Source: UBA9926 sp913064795 (GTDB lineage Bacteria > Pseudomonadota > Gammaproteobacteria > Pseudomonadales > Azotimanducaceae). Taken from it: DNA of 64,000 nt. Location of the stretch: positions 62,001 to 126,000 of the forward strand of contig JBJKZD010000003.1 of assembly GCA_045560765.1 (NCBI GenBank), in the 5' to 3' direction. This document shows, one piece after another, positions 42,954 through 51,780 of the stretch. Under the pieces are notes generated by a model. That model had not been told where the DNA came from. It saw only the letters and a list, made by a program, of their open reading frames with translations, and searched no databases. A program made the position numbers and the translations under genes. Numbering within the stretch: the first letter of the stretch is position 1; each line of letters opens with the position of its first letter.

Positions 42954-44281
42954 GCATCGCTGATCACAATCTTGTTCCCGAAAACCTTGATGCCTTTTGG
43001 ATGCCCTTTACCGGACAAAGGCAATATAAAGAAAACCCTCGATTCATCGTTTCGGCACGCGGCATGCATTACACCGACAGCCAAGGCCATGAAACCCTCG
43101 ATTGCAGTGCTGGACTCTGGTGCGTCAATGCAGGGCACTACCGCGAACCGATTAATCAAGCGATTGCTGAGCAGCTTTCTAAATTGGATTTCGCGCACAA
43201 TTTTGGCTCGGGTCATCCCATTGCCTTTCATTATGCGGAACGGCTAGTCCAGCATGTACCAGATCCCCTTAACCACGTCTTTTTTACAAATTCTGGGTCT
43301 GAGTCAGTGGATACCGCCCTTAAAATTGCGCTGGCCTACCATCGAAAAAACGGTGAAGCCGGCAGGCAACGCCTGATCGGACGTGAAAAGGGTTATCACG
43401 GCATGGGATTTGGCGGGCTTTCAGTCGGAGGGCTCGTTAAAAATCGCAACCCCTTTGGCCTGCTGCTGCCGGGGACTGACCACATCAGGCAAACCCATGG
43501 GCTAGAGTCCAACCGCTTTGCAAAAGGATTGCCCCCCGAGGGCGCTGAGCTCGCCCTCGACTTAGAGCGATTGGTCGAACTACATGGCGCTGATTCGATT
43601 GCTGCGGTCATCGTCGAACCCATCGGTGGCGCAGGCGGTGTACATCTGCCACCGGTTGGCTACCTTCAGGCATTACGATCGATTTGCGACGCACATGGGA
43701 TTTTACTGATCTTCGATGAAGTGATTACCGGTTTTGGAAGAGTTGGCGCCTGTACCGCTGCCGAGCGTTTCGGCGTCACACCGGATATTATGACCACCGC
43801 CAAAGGCATCACTAATGCGACCGTCCCGATGGGCGCTGTTTTTGTTTCCGACCCAATTTTTGAGCGATTCATGGACACAGAAGTCCCTGGTGTCGAACTC
43901 AACCACGGCTATACCTACTCCGGCCATCCGGTGGCCTGTGCAGCTGGTATGGCAACCTTAGATATCTATGAGCAAGAAGCACTATTTGATCGGCCCAAAG
44001 CGCTTCAAGAGTCCTGGCAAGAACACGCCATGGGCCTTAAAGGTCTCCCCAATGTGATTGACGTCCGCTGCTTTGCTCTGCTTGGCGCCGTTGAGGTTGC
44101 ACCCCGAGCAGATGCCCCGATGGCCAGAGGTGCTGAAATTGCAAAACGCTGTTACGAAAAAGGCGCCTGGGTGCGCCCGATCGGTGATTCCATCGTGCTC
44201 TCACCACCCTTGATCATTTCAGAATCTGAGATCGCCACTATTTTCAACATCATCGGCGAAGCAATCAGCGAGACGGCATAA
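42950..44281 (+). CDS. Class III omega-aminotransferase (beta-alanine:pyruvate type)
   Basis: This 443-aa PLP-dependent enzyme aligns with omega-amino acid:pyruvate transaminases. It begins NLDAFWMPFTGQRQYKENPR, a family hallmark. The PLP phosphate-binding loop is FFTNSGSESVDTALK, the Asp that contacts the pyridine nitrogen is Asp256 (ILLIFDEVITGFGR), and the Schiff-base Lys is Lys285 (MTTAKGITNA). Likely reaction is transfer of the amino group of beta-alanine or another omega-amine to pyruvate. It is coupled to the phosphatase gene by ATGA and followed by an SDR after 34 bp, suggesting a small catabolic unit. Confidence 0.9.
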   Translation: MSIADHNLVPENLDAFWMPFTGQRQYKENPRFIVSARGMHYTDSQGHETLDCSAGLWCVNAGHYREPINQAIAEQLSKLDFAHNFGSGHPIAFHYAERLVQHVPDPLNHVFFTNSGSESVDTALKIALAYHRKNGEAGRQRLIGREKGYHGMGFGGLSVGGLVKNRNPFGLLLPGTDHIRQTHGLESNRFAKGLPPEGAELALDLERLVELHGADSIAAVIVEPIGGAGGVHLPPVGYLQALRSICDAHGILLIFDEVITGFGRVGACTAAERFGVTPDIMTTAKGITNATVPMGAVFVSDPIFERFMDTEVPGVELNHGYTYSGHPVACAAGMATLDIYEQEALFDRPKALQESWQEHAMGLKGLPNVIDVRCFALLGAVEVAPRADAPMARGAEIAKRCYEKGAWVRPIGDSIVLSPPLIISESEIATIFNIIGEAISETA

Positions 44282-44315
44282 TCGCCAATCCCTTCATCAC
44301 TGAGAAACCTACATT

Positions 44316-45086
44316 ATGGATCTATCTGGAAAAAATATCGTCATCACGGGAGCCGCCAGCGGCATTGGCCGAGCAATGGCGAGAAGATTTCACGCCGAGG
44401 GCGCTGGGCGGTTGTACTTAACCGATGTCAATGAGGCAGGACTCACCGCCGTTGCCAAAGAAGTTGGTGCAGAGCACCTTGCAGTTGATGTGGGGTCTGA
44501 AGAGGCTGTCACGGCGCTGATTGCATCGGCGGAAGCCTCTCTCGGATCCATCGATCTACTCTGCAACAACGCCGGTATTTCAGTGCCGGGTGGGCCCGAA
44601 GTGGAAACCGAGGACTGGCAGAAAATATGGCAAATCAATGTCATGGCACACGTATGGGCAACCCGCGCGGCACTTCCGGCAATGCTCGCTCGGGGGGACG
44701 GCTATTTGTTGCACACCGCATCAGCGGCGGGCTTGCTGACTCAAATTGGCTCAGCCCCTTACGCAGTAACCAAGCATGCCGCAGTGGCCTATGCTGAGTG
44801 GTTGGCGATCACTTACGGCGATCGGGGCATCAAAGTTTCGGCGTTATGTCCACAGGCCGTGCGCACCGCAATGACCGCAGGCCATGAAGATGGCGTTGCC
44901 TCGGTTGACGGCATGATGGATCCCGAGGTGCTGTGCGAGGCTGTTGTTGAGACTTTGCGTTCCGAGGCATTTCTGGTGTTGCCGCATCCCGAAGTGCTGA
45001 CCTACCTTCAGCGCAAAGCAGGCGATTATGATCGTTGGCTCAAAGGAATGCGTCGTTTACAACTGGCCTACGGTGATGCTCCGTAG
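44316..45086 (+). CDS. Short-chain dehydrogenase/reductase
   Basis: This 256-aa classical SDR has the cofactor site TGAASGIGRAM (residues 11-21), the NNAG motif (LLCNNAGISVPGG), the catalytic Ser in LLHTASAAGLL and the YxxxK catalytic pair in SAPYAVTKHAAVAYAEW. An acidic residue after the second strand (TDVNEAG) suggests NAD rather than NADP, but this is weak evidence. The substrate is unknown. It follows the aminotransferase on the same strand, and the metA riboswitch begins about 55 bp after it. Confidence 0.9.
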   Translation: MDLSGKNIVITGAASGIGRAMARRFHAEGAGRLYLTDVNEAGLTAVAKEVGAEHLAVDVGSEEAVTALIASAEASLGSIDLLCNNAGISVPGGPEVETEDWQKIWQINVMAHVWATRAALPAMLARGDGYLLHTASAAGLLTQIGSAPYAVTKHAAVAYAEWLAITYGDRGIKVSALCPQAVRTAMTAGHEDGVASVDGMMDPEVLCEAVVETLRSEAFLVLPHPEVLTYLQRKAGDYDRWLKGMRRLQLAYGDAP

Positions 45087-45129
45087 CATCGCCTAGCTCA
45101 GGCAAGTACAAATTTTTTACCTAAACCGG

Positions 45130-45135
45130 TATACT
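45130..45135 (+). promoter_or_regulatory. Candidate -10 box of the metA promoter
   Basis: TATACT at 45130-45135 would put transcription start close to 45142, exactly the first base of the SAM-II aptamer. No good -35 is seen at the expected distance (TACAAA at 45107-45112). Confidence 0.5.
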
Positions 45136-45141
45136 CTTTTT

Positions 45142-45197
45142 GCGCCGATTTGAAATCAGCTTGCGGGCGCGTGATAAATACGGCTAAAGCGAAGGAC
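45142..45197 (+). promoter_or_regulatory. SAM-II (SAM-alpha) riboswitch aptamer upstream of metA
   Basis: The sequence carries the hallmarks of the SAM-II H-type pseudoknot in order. The P1 stem is GCGCC (45142-45146) with GGCGC (45166-45170). The conserved loop GATTTGA (45147-45153) follows the 5' arm, then CTTGC (45160-45164). The 3' core GTGATAAATACGGCTAAA spans 45171-45188, followed by GCGAAGG. These agree with the known SAM-II consensus (GAUUUGA ... CUUGC ... GUGAUAAA ... GCUAAA). SAM-II aptamers typically sit before metA/metX/metC genes, and metA starts at 45244. SAM binding is expected to reduce metA expression. Confidence 0.9.
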
Positions 45198-45232
45198 CTG
45201 CTTTAGCACCTTTGCTGAGTGGGTTTTTTTTT
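45198..45232 (+). terminator. Intrinsic terminator of the metA riboswitch expression platform
   Basis: CTTTAGCA (45201-45208) pairs with TGCTGAG (45213-45219) around a CCTT loop, with two G-T pairs and outer pairs TC/GG, followed by nine T (45224-45232). The 5' arm region GCTTTAGC (45200-45207) is also the perfect complement of GCTAAAGC (45183-45190) in the aptamer. Terminator and anti-terminator helices are therefore mutually exclusive. Confidence 0.7.
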
Positions 45233-45243
45233 GCGAGGACACA

Positions 45244-46194
45244 ATGCCGATTAAGATACCGGACGCTTTGCCCGCATCCATGATTTTGAAGCAGGAAAAT
45301 ATTTTCTGTATTGAATCGAGCGAGGCAGAAATCCAAGATATTCGTGAATTGAGGATTCTGATTTTGAACCTCATGCCGAAGAAAATCGAAACCGAGATTC
45401 ATCTGCTCCGGATGCTCTCAAATACGCCCCTGCAAGTTCAGATTGAGCTGATGCGGATTGACGACCGGCCCAGCAAAAATACTCCAAATGACCACATGCT
45501 GTCGTTTTACAAATCATTTGACGATATCGCCCACAAAAAGTATGACGGAATGATCATCACAGGCGCACCTTTGGGCCAACTGCCCTTTGATCAAGTCCAT
45601 TTCTGGCCGCAACTGGCCCGGATCCTAGACTGGACTGAGCATCACGTCACATCCACCATGTTCCTCTGTTGGGCGGTGCAAGCAGCGATGTACCATTTGT
45701 ACGACATCGATAAAAAGCTGTTGCCAGAGAAGCTGACCGGGGTCTATCCACACAAACTTGTAAGACCTCACTCGCCAATCGCCAGAGGCTTCGATGATTT
45801 TTTTCAGGCGCCTCATTCTCGATACGCCGAAGTACCTGCAGAAAGCGTCGCAGCGCATTCTGATCTTGAAATCATTGCAGAATCTCAAACCGCGGGCGCC
45901 TATTTATTTGCTCACAGATCTGGAAAGCACTTGTTTGTTACCGGTCACTCCGAGTACGAGCCCGACTCCCTGAAGAACGAGTACCTCCGAGATAAGGCAG
46001 CGGGCCTATCCCCAAAAATCCCAGAGCATTATTTTCTCGATGATGATCCGGAACAACCGGTCTTGGTCACCTGGAAAAGCCACGGTGCGCTTCTCTTCGC
46101 GAACTGGCTCAACTATTACGTTTATCAGCTCACCCCATTTGACGAAGACGCCATCGGCAGGGTCAGGCAAACCCCTGATATCGAAGTCGTTTAA
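45244..46194 (+). CDS. metA: Homoserine O-succinyltransferase
   Basis: This 316-aa enzyme activates homoserine for methionine synthesis. Residue numbering matches E. coli MetA closely: acyl-enzyme Cys142 (MFLCWAVQAA), and His235 and Glu237 (TGHSEYEPDS). Gly111 in TGAPLG is the residue that marks succinyl-CoA rather than acetyl-CoA use in this family. The N-terminus MPIKIPDALPA and RILILNLMPKKIETE are standard. The ATG at 45244 has GAGGA upstream (45235-45239). It is under a SAM-II riboswitch, so end-product control by SAM is expected. The MATE gene follows 3 bp later. Confidence 0.97.
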   Translation: MPIKIPDALPASMILKQENIFCIESSEAEIQDIRELRILILNLMPKKIETEIHLLRMLSNTPLQVQIELMRIDDRPSKNTPNDHMLSFYKSFDDIAHKKYDGMIITGAPLGQLPFDQVHFWPQLARILDWTEHHVTSTMFLCWAVQAAMYHLYDIDKKLLPEKLTGVYPHKLVRPHSPIARGFDDFFQAPHSRYAEVPAESVAAHSDLEIIAESQTAGAYLFAHRSGKHLFVTGHSEYEPDSLKNEYLRDKAAGLSPKIPEHYFLDDDPEQPVLVTWKSHGALLFANWLNYYVYQLTPFDEDAIGRVRQTPDIEVV

Positions 46195-46197
46195 AGC

Positions 46198-47568
46198 GTG
46201 ACGACGAAGGCAACTGCACGATTGACTGCGGGCCCCATCGGGCCCGGATTACTTCGCCTCACGCTCCCCATGGTGCTGGGTATTTCCTCAAGCCTACTCG
46301 CGGGCTTAGCCGAAACCTATTACCTAGGACTCCTTGGATCGGCAGAGCTCGCTGCCCTGGGGTTTACCTTCCCGGTGACATCAGGACTGATGTCTCTGAC
46401 CCTCGGCGTCTCTATTGGTTTGTCATCCGTGCTCGCGCGCGAGGTTGGCGCGGGTAATCAATTCAATATCAAGACGACCGCGACAGGTGGCCTGACCTTG
46501 GCCGCACTGATCATGGTGATCGTCTCGATTTTGGGTCTTTTGACCACTTCATGGCTGTTCACTGCGTTGGGCGCCAACGAGGAAACGCTTCCGCTGGTTT
46601 CAGACTACATGCAACTTTGGTATTTGAGTCTGCTCTTTATGGCGATCCCGTCTGTCGGCGCAAATGCACTCAGAGCAACCGGAGATGCAAAAATTTCTGG
46701 TTCCCTCATGGTTGCAGGGAGCGTGATACAGGTTCTTTTAGCACCGATCTTCATCTTTGGCCTGCTAGGCTTCCCAGAACTGGGCATGACAGGAGCGGCA
46801 CTCGGCAATCTCATCGCAAGAGTCTTGACGTGCTGTGTCACTCTGTACATTCTCGTTAAGCGATACCCATTGATTCAGTTTACCGGGATACAGTTGACAA
46901 CATTAATGCAGGCTTGGAGGAGCATTCTTGTCGTCAGCATCCCTGCGACAGCGACCAATCTGATCGGACCCGTCTCGAGCGGCTTTATCGTCTCTTTGCT
47001 TGCAGGCTATGGTCAATCGACAGTCGCTGGCTTCGCCATCGCAAGCCGAGTCGAGGGACTCTTTGTGATTCCACTGTTTGCACTATCGGCAAGCATCGGG
47101 CCCTTCGTCGGGCAAAATTTCGGCGCCAAAGCACACGACCGCGCTGACGCTGCCATGCGTTTGTCGTTCCGATGGTCCATCTACTGGGGATTAATCGTTG
47201 CTCTGGGACTTTATTTTGTAGCCGAGCCCTTGGTCTATCTCTTCGACAATGATCCACAGGTCGCCGAGGCCGCAATCCTGTACCTCATGGTGGTCCCAAT
47301 TTCCTACGGCACCTGGGGCGTAATTATGATGGCCTCAGCTATTTTCAATGCCCTGGGCTACCCCTTGCGTTCTACCTTAATTTCGGTTTTTCGAATGCTC
47401 ATCATCTACGTTCCTCTGGCCTTCCTACTGGGCAATCAGTGGCAGGTTTTTGGCATTTTTCTCGCGGGGGCTGCAGCCAACGTGATCAGCGCAGCGGTTG
47501 CTTATCGCTGGAACCGGATGACCTTCACAAACCCTGAAGCGGCGGTAAAACTGCCGGACTCAGACTAA
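46198..47568 (+). CDS. MATE family efflux transporter
   Basis: This 456-aa multidrug and toxic compound extrusion protein has twelve predicted TM helices in two pseudo-symmetric halves (about residues 15-225 and 240-445). Typical family strings include LPMVLGISSSLLAGLAETYYLGLLG near the start and GFAIASRVEGLFVIPLFALSASIGPFVGQNFGA in the second half. It extrudes cationic or organic compounds by Na+ or H+ antiport; substrate unknown. The start is a GTG at 46198, 3 bp after metA, so it may be cotranscribed with metA under SAM control. Its 3' end overlaps the convergent SDR by 44 bp. Confidence 0.9.
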   Translation: MTTKATARLTAGPIGPGLLRLTLPMVLGISSSLLAGLAETYYLGLLGSAELAALGFTFPVTSGLMSLTLGVSIGLSSVLAREVGAGNQFNIKTTATGGLTLAALIMVIVSILGLLTTSWLFTALGANEETLPLVSDYMQLWYLSLLFMAIPSVGANALRATGDAKISGSLMVAGSVIQVLLAPIFIFGLLGFPELGMTGAALGNLIARVLTCCVTLYILVKRYPLIQFTGIQLTTLMQAWRSILVVSIPATATNLIGPVSSGFIVSLLAGYGQSTVAGFAIASRVEGLFVIPLFALSASIGPFVGQNFGAKAHDRADAAMRLSFRWSIYWGLIVALGLYFVAEPLVYLFDNDPQVAEAAILYLMVVPISYGTWGVIMMASAIFNALGYPLRSTLISVFRMLIIYVPLAFLLGNQWQVFGIFLAGAAANVISAAVAYRWNRMTFTNPEAAVKLPDSD

Positions 47569-48346
47569 AACGCTGCATCAGATCATCCGCGTAGGCGACC
47601 CATCCCGTCGCCTCAGAGGGGTCGGCACTGACGAGATACAAACAGGCTTCAGCCATATGAGCCACCGGTGTCACCCGTTCCTCTGGGGTCTCATCAGTAA
47701 TCAGATGGTGATGCAGGGTACCAGGCGTTGCGACTAATCCTGGCGAGATGACATTGACATTGATACCTTGCCCAAACACTTCCGATGCCAGCCCTGTGGT
47801 CAAGCGTTCAAGCGACGCCTTACACATTCCGTAAACTGTACCACCTCGACCACCCACATCTTTCGCAGGGTGAATGGCCGCGTGGGAGCTAATGTTAAGG
47901 ATTGAGCCATGGCCTCTTTCCAACATGCTGGGCAGGACCAACTGAGAGAGATGGAAAGGCGCCTCAACCTGAACTCTAAACATCAGGTCGAAATGCTTCT
48001 TCGAAAAATCCACTACTTGAGTAAAGTAGGTCACTGCAGCATTGTTGATCAGAATGTCAACCGGACCAACACGACGCTCAATGGCTTTAATCAATTCACA
48101 TCGATGATCCTCTAACCCAAGATCTGCTCGAATGGCAATTGCAGAGCCTCCGAAACTGCGGATGGTTTCAACCACATTATTAATACCCCCAGCCAATTTG
48201 TGGTCACCATCGTCTAGGGTTCTTGCGGTAACGACTACGCTGGCACCCGCCTGAGCGAAACGATAGGCAATGGCCTCACCAATCCCCCGACTTGCGCCGG
48301 TAATCACAGCAACCTTTCCGGAGAGGTTCACAGTCGATTCATGCAT
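47525..48346 (-). CDS. Short-chain dehydrogenase/reductase (SDR)
   Basis: This 273-aa classical SDR has the Rossmann motif ITGASRGIGEAIA (residues 15-27), NNAAV in place of NNAG, the catalytic Ser in ILNISSHAAIH and the YxxxK pair in YGMCKASLERL. VVVTARTLDDG after strand 2 has Arg, favouring NADP(H). The substrate is not apparent. The 3' end overlaps the MATE gene tail-to-tail by 44 bp, implying coupling by opposing transcription or recent loss of spacer DNA. It diverges from the HlyD gene with 176 bp between. Confidence 0.9.
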   Translation of the reverse strand: MHESTVNLSGKVAVITGASRGIGEAIAYRFAQAGASVVVTARTLDDGDHKLAGGINNVVETIRSFGGSAIAIRADLGLEDHRCELIKAIERRVGPVDILINNAAVTYFTQVVDFSKKHFDLMFRVQVEAPFHLSQLVLPSMLERGHGSILNISSHAAIHPAKDVGGRGGTVYGMCKASLERLTTGLASEVFGQGINVNVISPGLVATPGTLHHHLITDETPEERVTPVAHMAEACLYLVSADPSEATGWVAYADDLMQRFSLSPAVLPPLQGL

Positions 48347-48522
48347 TTTTCATCCATCTTATCTTTAAAATTGGGTCAAGGTCTCTGCTGTAAGCCATGA
48401 CGCGCCGGTCCACAGCATTTGCTGGCCTTCACGGTTATTGTAGCCTACCGCACACAGAGTGCTGGGTCACTGCTGGAGGAACCACCGCGCTCTAAGATAG
48501 CCGTTTTCAAAATCTTGTTGCC

Positions 48523-49755
48523 ATGACCCAACCCAAGTTTAGTCCGCGCGCTTTGAGGGCGTATCACCGAGCTGCTAATTCTGGCTGGACGCCTCAAAAT
48601 CAATTACAAACTAAGCAGTGGTTTACCGGGGCAGTTCTGATCGCATTGATGACCAGCATCCTCCTCCTCATCCTCCCGCTGCCGGAGCGAACTCTTATCA
48701 ACGGCACGCTCGTTCAGCGTCCGGCACAAACAGTAAGCGCACACCAGTCCGGGCAGATTGTTGACATCAACCACACTGAGGGCAACATCGTCGAACGTGG
48801 CAATGTCCTCGCCGAGATCGCACCAGAATTCACTAGCGATCACAATCAACGAGAAATTGATCGGATCAGGGATCAAATTCAATTGGGTGAACAATTGATG
48901 CGAACCTGGAAAGAAGATCAAGAGCTCCTCAGGCTGAGTCATATCTCCAAACGCACCAAAATAAAAGCACACCGTCTTCGCAATACAGCCATCCTAAATA
49001 TTGAAATAACACGACTTCAAACGCTTCAGGAAAATCTGCGAAAGGTTCAGCAACTCGGACAGCCCAGGCTACTCACCAGCTTCGAATGGCAGCGGCTCAG
49101 TGACCCGCTCATGCAACAGACGATTCGCGTCGCCCAGACCCGAATTACCCAGGAAGATTTGGACTTTGAACTTGAGCAAACCCGAATCGCGCTCGACCGA
49201 CAAAAAATTCAACTACAAAATAAACTCACCAAGCAACGCTCTGAGTTGGCCGAACTAAAGTTCGAGCTTGATGATCGACTACCCCACCGAAGACCGGTGC
49301 GCAGCCCCTGGTCTGGCAAACTTGTCCAGCAGTTTGTTCAGGAGGGCGACCTTGTCCAAACCAAGGACAAACTCTTCGAAATTCGCAGCGCATCACCGCC
49401 CTTAAGCGCTCAACTGCTGTTGAGCGAAAGCGCTCAAGCGGTGCTGAAACCCGGAGACTCCATTGATTTAAAACTGAGCACCGATGGCCATGCGCCACCG
49501 CGCACCGTTTCGGCAATCATTCAAAAAATCGGGCCCATCACAGTTTGGGCAAACCGGCCCAGCCACCTCGAGCAGGCTCGGTTCGAGGCCCTCGTCTCCC
49601 TCCCCAAACCACTGATGGACTCAAAAGGCGAGGTCTTCCCGTTCTCTCCAGGAACCCCAGTCTTTGCATGGATTAAAACCGGCGAGTCAACTTTAATCGA
49701 GCGACTCTACCAAATCGTTCGCTCAGAGCAGAAATCACACTTTGTCCCGCAATGA
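48523..49755 (+). CDS. HlyD family secretion adaptor
   Basis: This 410-aa membrane fusion protein has one N-terminal TM helix (about residues 33-55, FTGAVLIALMTSILLLILP), a lipoyl/barrel-sandwich half (QTVSAHQSGQIVDINHTEGN), a long coiled-coil (about 105-255) and the returning half (VRSPWSGKLVQQFVQEGDLV). A beta-barrel domain follows. This matches HlyD/CvaA adaptors of type I secretion that export double-glycine leader peptides. It overlaps the C39/ABC gene by 14 bp. There is no TolC-type gene and no substrate peptide gene in the window. Confidence 0.9.
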   Translation: MTQPKFSPRALRAYHRAANSGWTPQNQLQTKQWFTGAVLIALMTSILLLILPLPERTLINGTLVQRPAQTVSAHQSGQIVDINHTEGNIVERGNVLAEIAPEFTSDHNQREIDRIRDQIQLGEQLMRTWKEDQELLRLSHISKRTKIKAHRLRNTAILNIEITRLQTLQENLRKVQQLGQPRLLTSFEWQRLSDPLMQQTIRVAQTRITQEDLDFELEQTRIALDRQKIQLQNKLTKQRSELAELKFELDDRLPHRRPVRSPWSGKLVQQFVQEGDLVQTKDKLFEIRSASPPLSAQLLLSESAQAVLKPGDSIDLKLSTDGHAPPRTVSAIIQKIGPITVWANRPSHLEQARFEALVSLPKPLMDSKGEVFPFSPGTPVFAWIKTGESTLIERLYQIVRSEQKSHFVPQ

Positions 49756-51778
49756 TTTGATTCTACAACGGACCCGTTTCGACTGTGGATTGGCGAGTCT
49801 TCTAATGATCGCCCGATTCTACGGCTCTCAGACGACCCTCGAGGAGTTCACTGAGGCAAATGGCGCCATGCAGCAGCCTTGGTCAGCAAACGAGCTACTC
49901 GCCAACGCTAAGCATTTCAATCTTGTGGGCCGAGGTATTGAACTCGACCCCTCAGAACTGAAAGCACTTCAATTACCTTGTATCTTGCATTGGAAGTTCG
50001 AGCACTTTGTCGTTCTTCGACAGATTACATTCCAAGGTTATTGCATTGATGATCCGGCCATTGGCCGAATCACAGTCAGTTACAATGAGTTGCTAGATGC
50101 CTTCACCGGTATCGCACTGATTTTTGACCCAGGCGCCTGTCCATACGAGCACTCTGAGAGCAGTAGACAACCAAAAGACACAAACATTTCTAGCGCATTA
50201 GGGGGCATTGCTCCGGTTCAGGTGATGGGCGCCTTAATTGGCGCAGCGTTGACCATCTGCTCGCCTCTGATCATCAAATTCATCCTCGATGAAGTCGTCA
50301 CCAAAGGCGATATCGCGATCCTTAGAACCGCCGTTTTAGCCCTCGTCATGACGGCTTTGATGGCTGCCGTCGTGGATTGGTTTCAAGAGCATAGGCTCCT
50401 GCAAAGAACCCAGGCTTTTCACCGGGAGTGCCACCGTCGAATCTTAAATCGCTGCTTCAGCAATTCAGACCAGAGCAGACATGAGCCGGAGAACGATGAA
50501 CGCGAGCGCGCCAGTCTCAGCGAGGTGCCTGACCTTTGTCACTTTTACAACCGGGAAGCAACTTTAGCCGTCTCGAGCGCGCTCATCATCTTCGGTTACC
50601 TCGCCCTGCTCAGCCTTATTGATGGCATGAGCGCGCTCATTCTTATGGGGTGCTGTGGGGCTATGGCCCTCGGCAGCTATAGCGTGCGTGGCGACATTCG
50701 GAACGCTGAGCGACTTGAGCACCTCGAGCAACAGCAGTTTTTTGGGAACCTCAATGACCTCTTTCAACATCGGCAGCTGATTAGGCAATTCTCAGCATCG
50801 TTTGACTGCATCACAGGCAATGATCTAAGGCTCAAGGGTTTGCATCATGCGATGCGCAAGCTCAAGGCACAGCACTGGCAAAGCCTATTGAGCGCTCAGG
50901 CTGTGAATCAACTGTGCCAAGGCATTCTGCTTTATTGGGTCTGCTCCCAAATTTTTGCTGGCACACTCACGGTTGGAAGCTTCTATCTGATACTCACCTT
51001 TCGTGCCCAGTTGGTCGCTCACAGCCTTACCGTGAATCACTTTATTCGAGAAGCACTGAGCCGGGACCAAGCCGCTCATAGACTAATGCAAGTGACTAAA
51101 AAAAACCTGAATCCCAGCGGGCGGGGAGACAATTTTAGGGCAACCGACACCTCAGACCTTTCGAGGGTTCCGTTACTTCTCAGGAGTCAGCCGCCCAATC
51201 ACGGCAGCCTATATTTTCAGCGGCTAGAGGAGCATCAGTCCTTCTTGAGGGTTTCAGCAGCAATGGCACAGGAAAACAGGCTAGCAGCAGGGCCATCATC
51301 CTTAGACAACCTTAAAGTCGCGGCCGATCGACACATTCCTGTAACCATCGTACCGCGCTACACACCCATTTTTAACGGCAGCATCACCGCCAACATCACC
51401 TTGTTTGCACCCAACCCCTGTTGGCAACACTTGCAACGGGTCGTTGAACTTGCAGGACTCAGTTCGGGCATTCGGTGTCACCCTTTGGGCTTAGGGTCTC
51501 GAATCGACGCTCAACATCATCGATTTGATCCAATGCAGCAGCAACAACTGGGATTGGCCAGAGCACTGTTCGTACGACCTCAAGCAGTCATTATTGAACT
51601 AAACCCCGCGACGCTTAAAAGTGCAGCCCTGCAGGCTGCCTTGCGCCGACTCTTGAAGGAGAACCTGAGCCTTGTATTACTTTCCAGAGAGAGTATCGAT
51701 CCCTTACCGGATCTTTACACGGTCGCCCGCCAAGGCAACACTTGGCAGCAGGTATTAGAGCATTTCCCCAGAGCCTAA
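49742..51778 (+). CDS. C39-peptidase ABC exporter with degenerate ATPase domain
   Basis: The protein is 678 aa. Residues 1-135 form a C39 bacteriocin-processing peptidase with all key residues: Gln9, Cys15 (RFDCGLASL), His88 (KFEHFVVL) and Asp104 (IDDPAIG). Residues about 160-440 form a TM domain in the usual order. The NBD (about 475-678) keeps the ABC outline, but no Walker A is found, the Q-loop Gln is Arg539 (VPRYTPIFNGSITANI), LSGGQ is FDPMQQQQ (595-602), Walker B is AVIIELNP and the H-loop reads LLSRES. It is coupled to the HlyD gene (TTG start at 49742, 14-bp overlap). It may export or process a peptide without its own ATP hydrolysis, or serve another role. Confidence 0.82.
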   Translation: MSRNDLILQRTRFDCGLASLLMIARFYGSQTTLEEFTEANGAMQQPWSANELLANAKHFNLVGRGIELDPSELKALQLPCILHWKFEHFVVLRQITFQGYCIDDPAIGRITVSYNELLDAFTGIALIFDPGACPYEHSESSRQPKDTNISSALGGIAPVQVMGALIGAALTICSPLIIKFILDEVVTKGDIAILRTAVLALVMTALMAAVVDWFQEHRLLQRTQAFHRECHRRILNRCFSNSDQSRHEPENDERERASLSEVPDLCHFYNREATLAVSSALIIFGYLALLSLIDGMSALILMGCCGAMALGSYSVRGDIRNAERLEHLEQQQFFGNLNDLFQHRQLIRQFSASFDCITGNDLRLKGLHHAMRKLKAQHWQSLLSAQAVNQLCQGILLYWVCSQIFAGTLTVGSFYLILTFRAQLVAHSLTVNHFIREALSRDQAAHRLMQVTKKNLNPSGRGDNFRATDTSDLSRVPLLLRSQPPNHGSLYFQRLEEHQSFLRVSAAMAQENRLAAGPSSLDNLKVAADRHIPVTIVPRYTPIFNGSITANITLFAPNPCWQHLQRVVELAGLSSGIRCHPLGLGSRIDAQHHRFDPMQQQQLGLARALFVRPQAVIIELNPATLKSAALQAALRRLLKENLSLVLLSRESIDPLPDLYTVARQGNTWQQVLEHFPRA

Positions 51779-51780
51779 TT

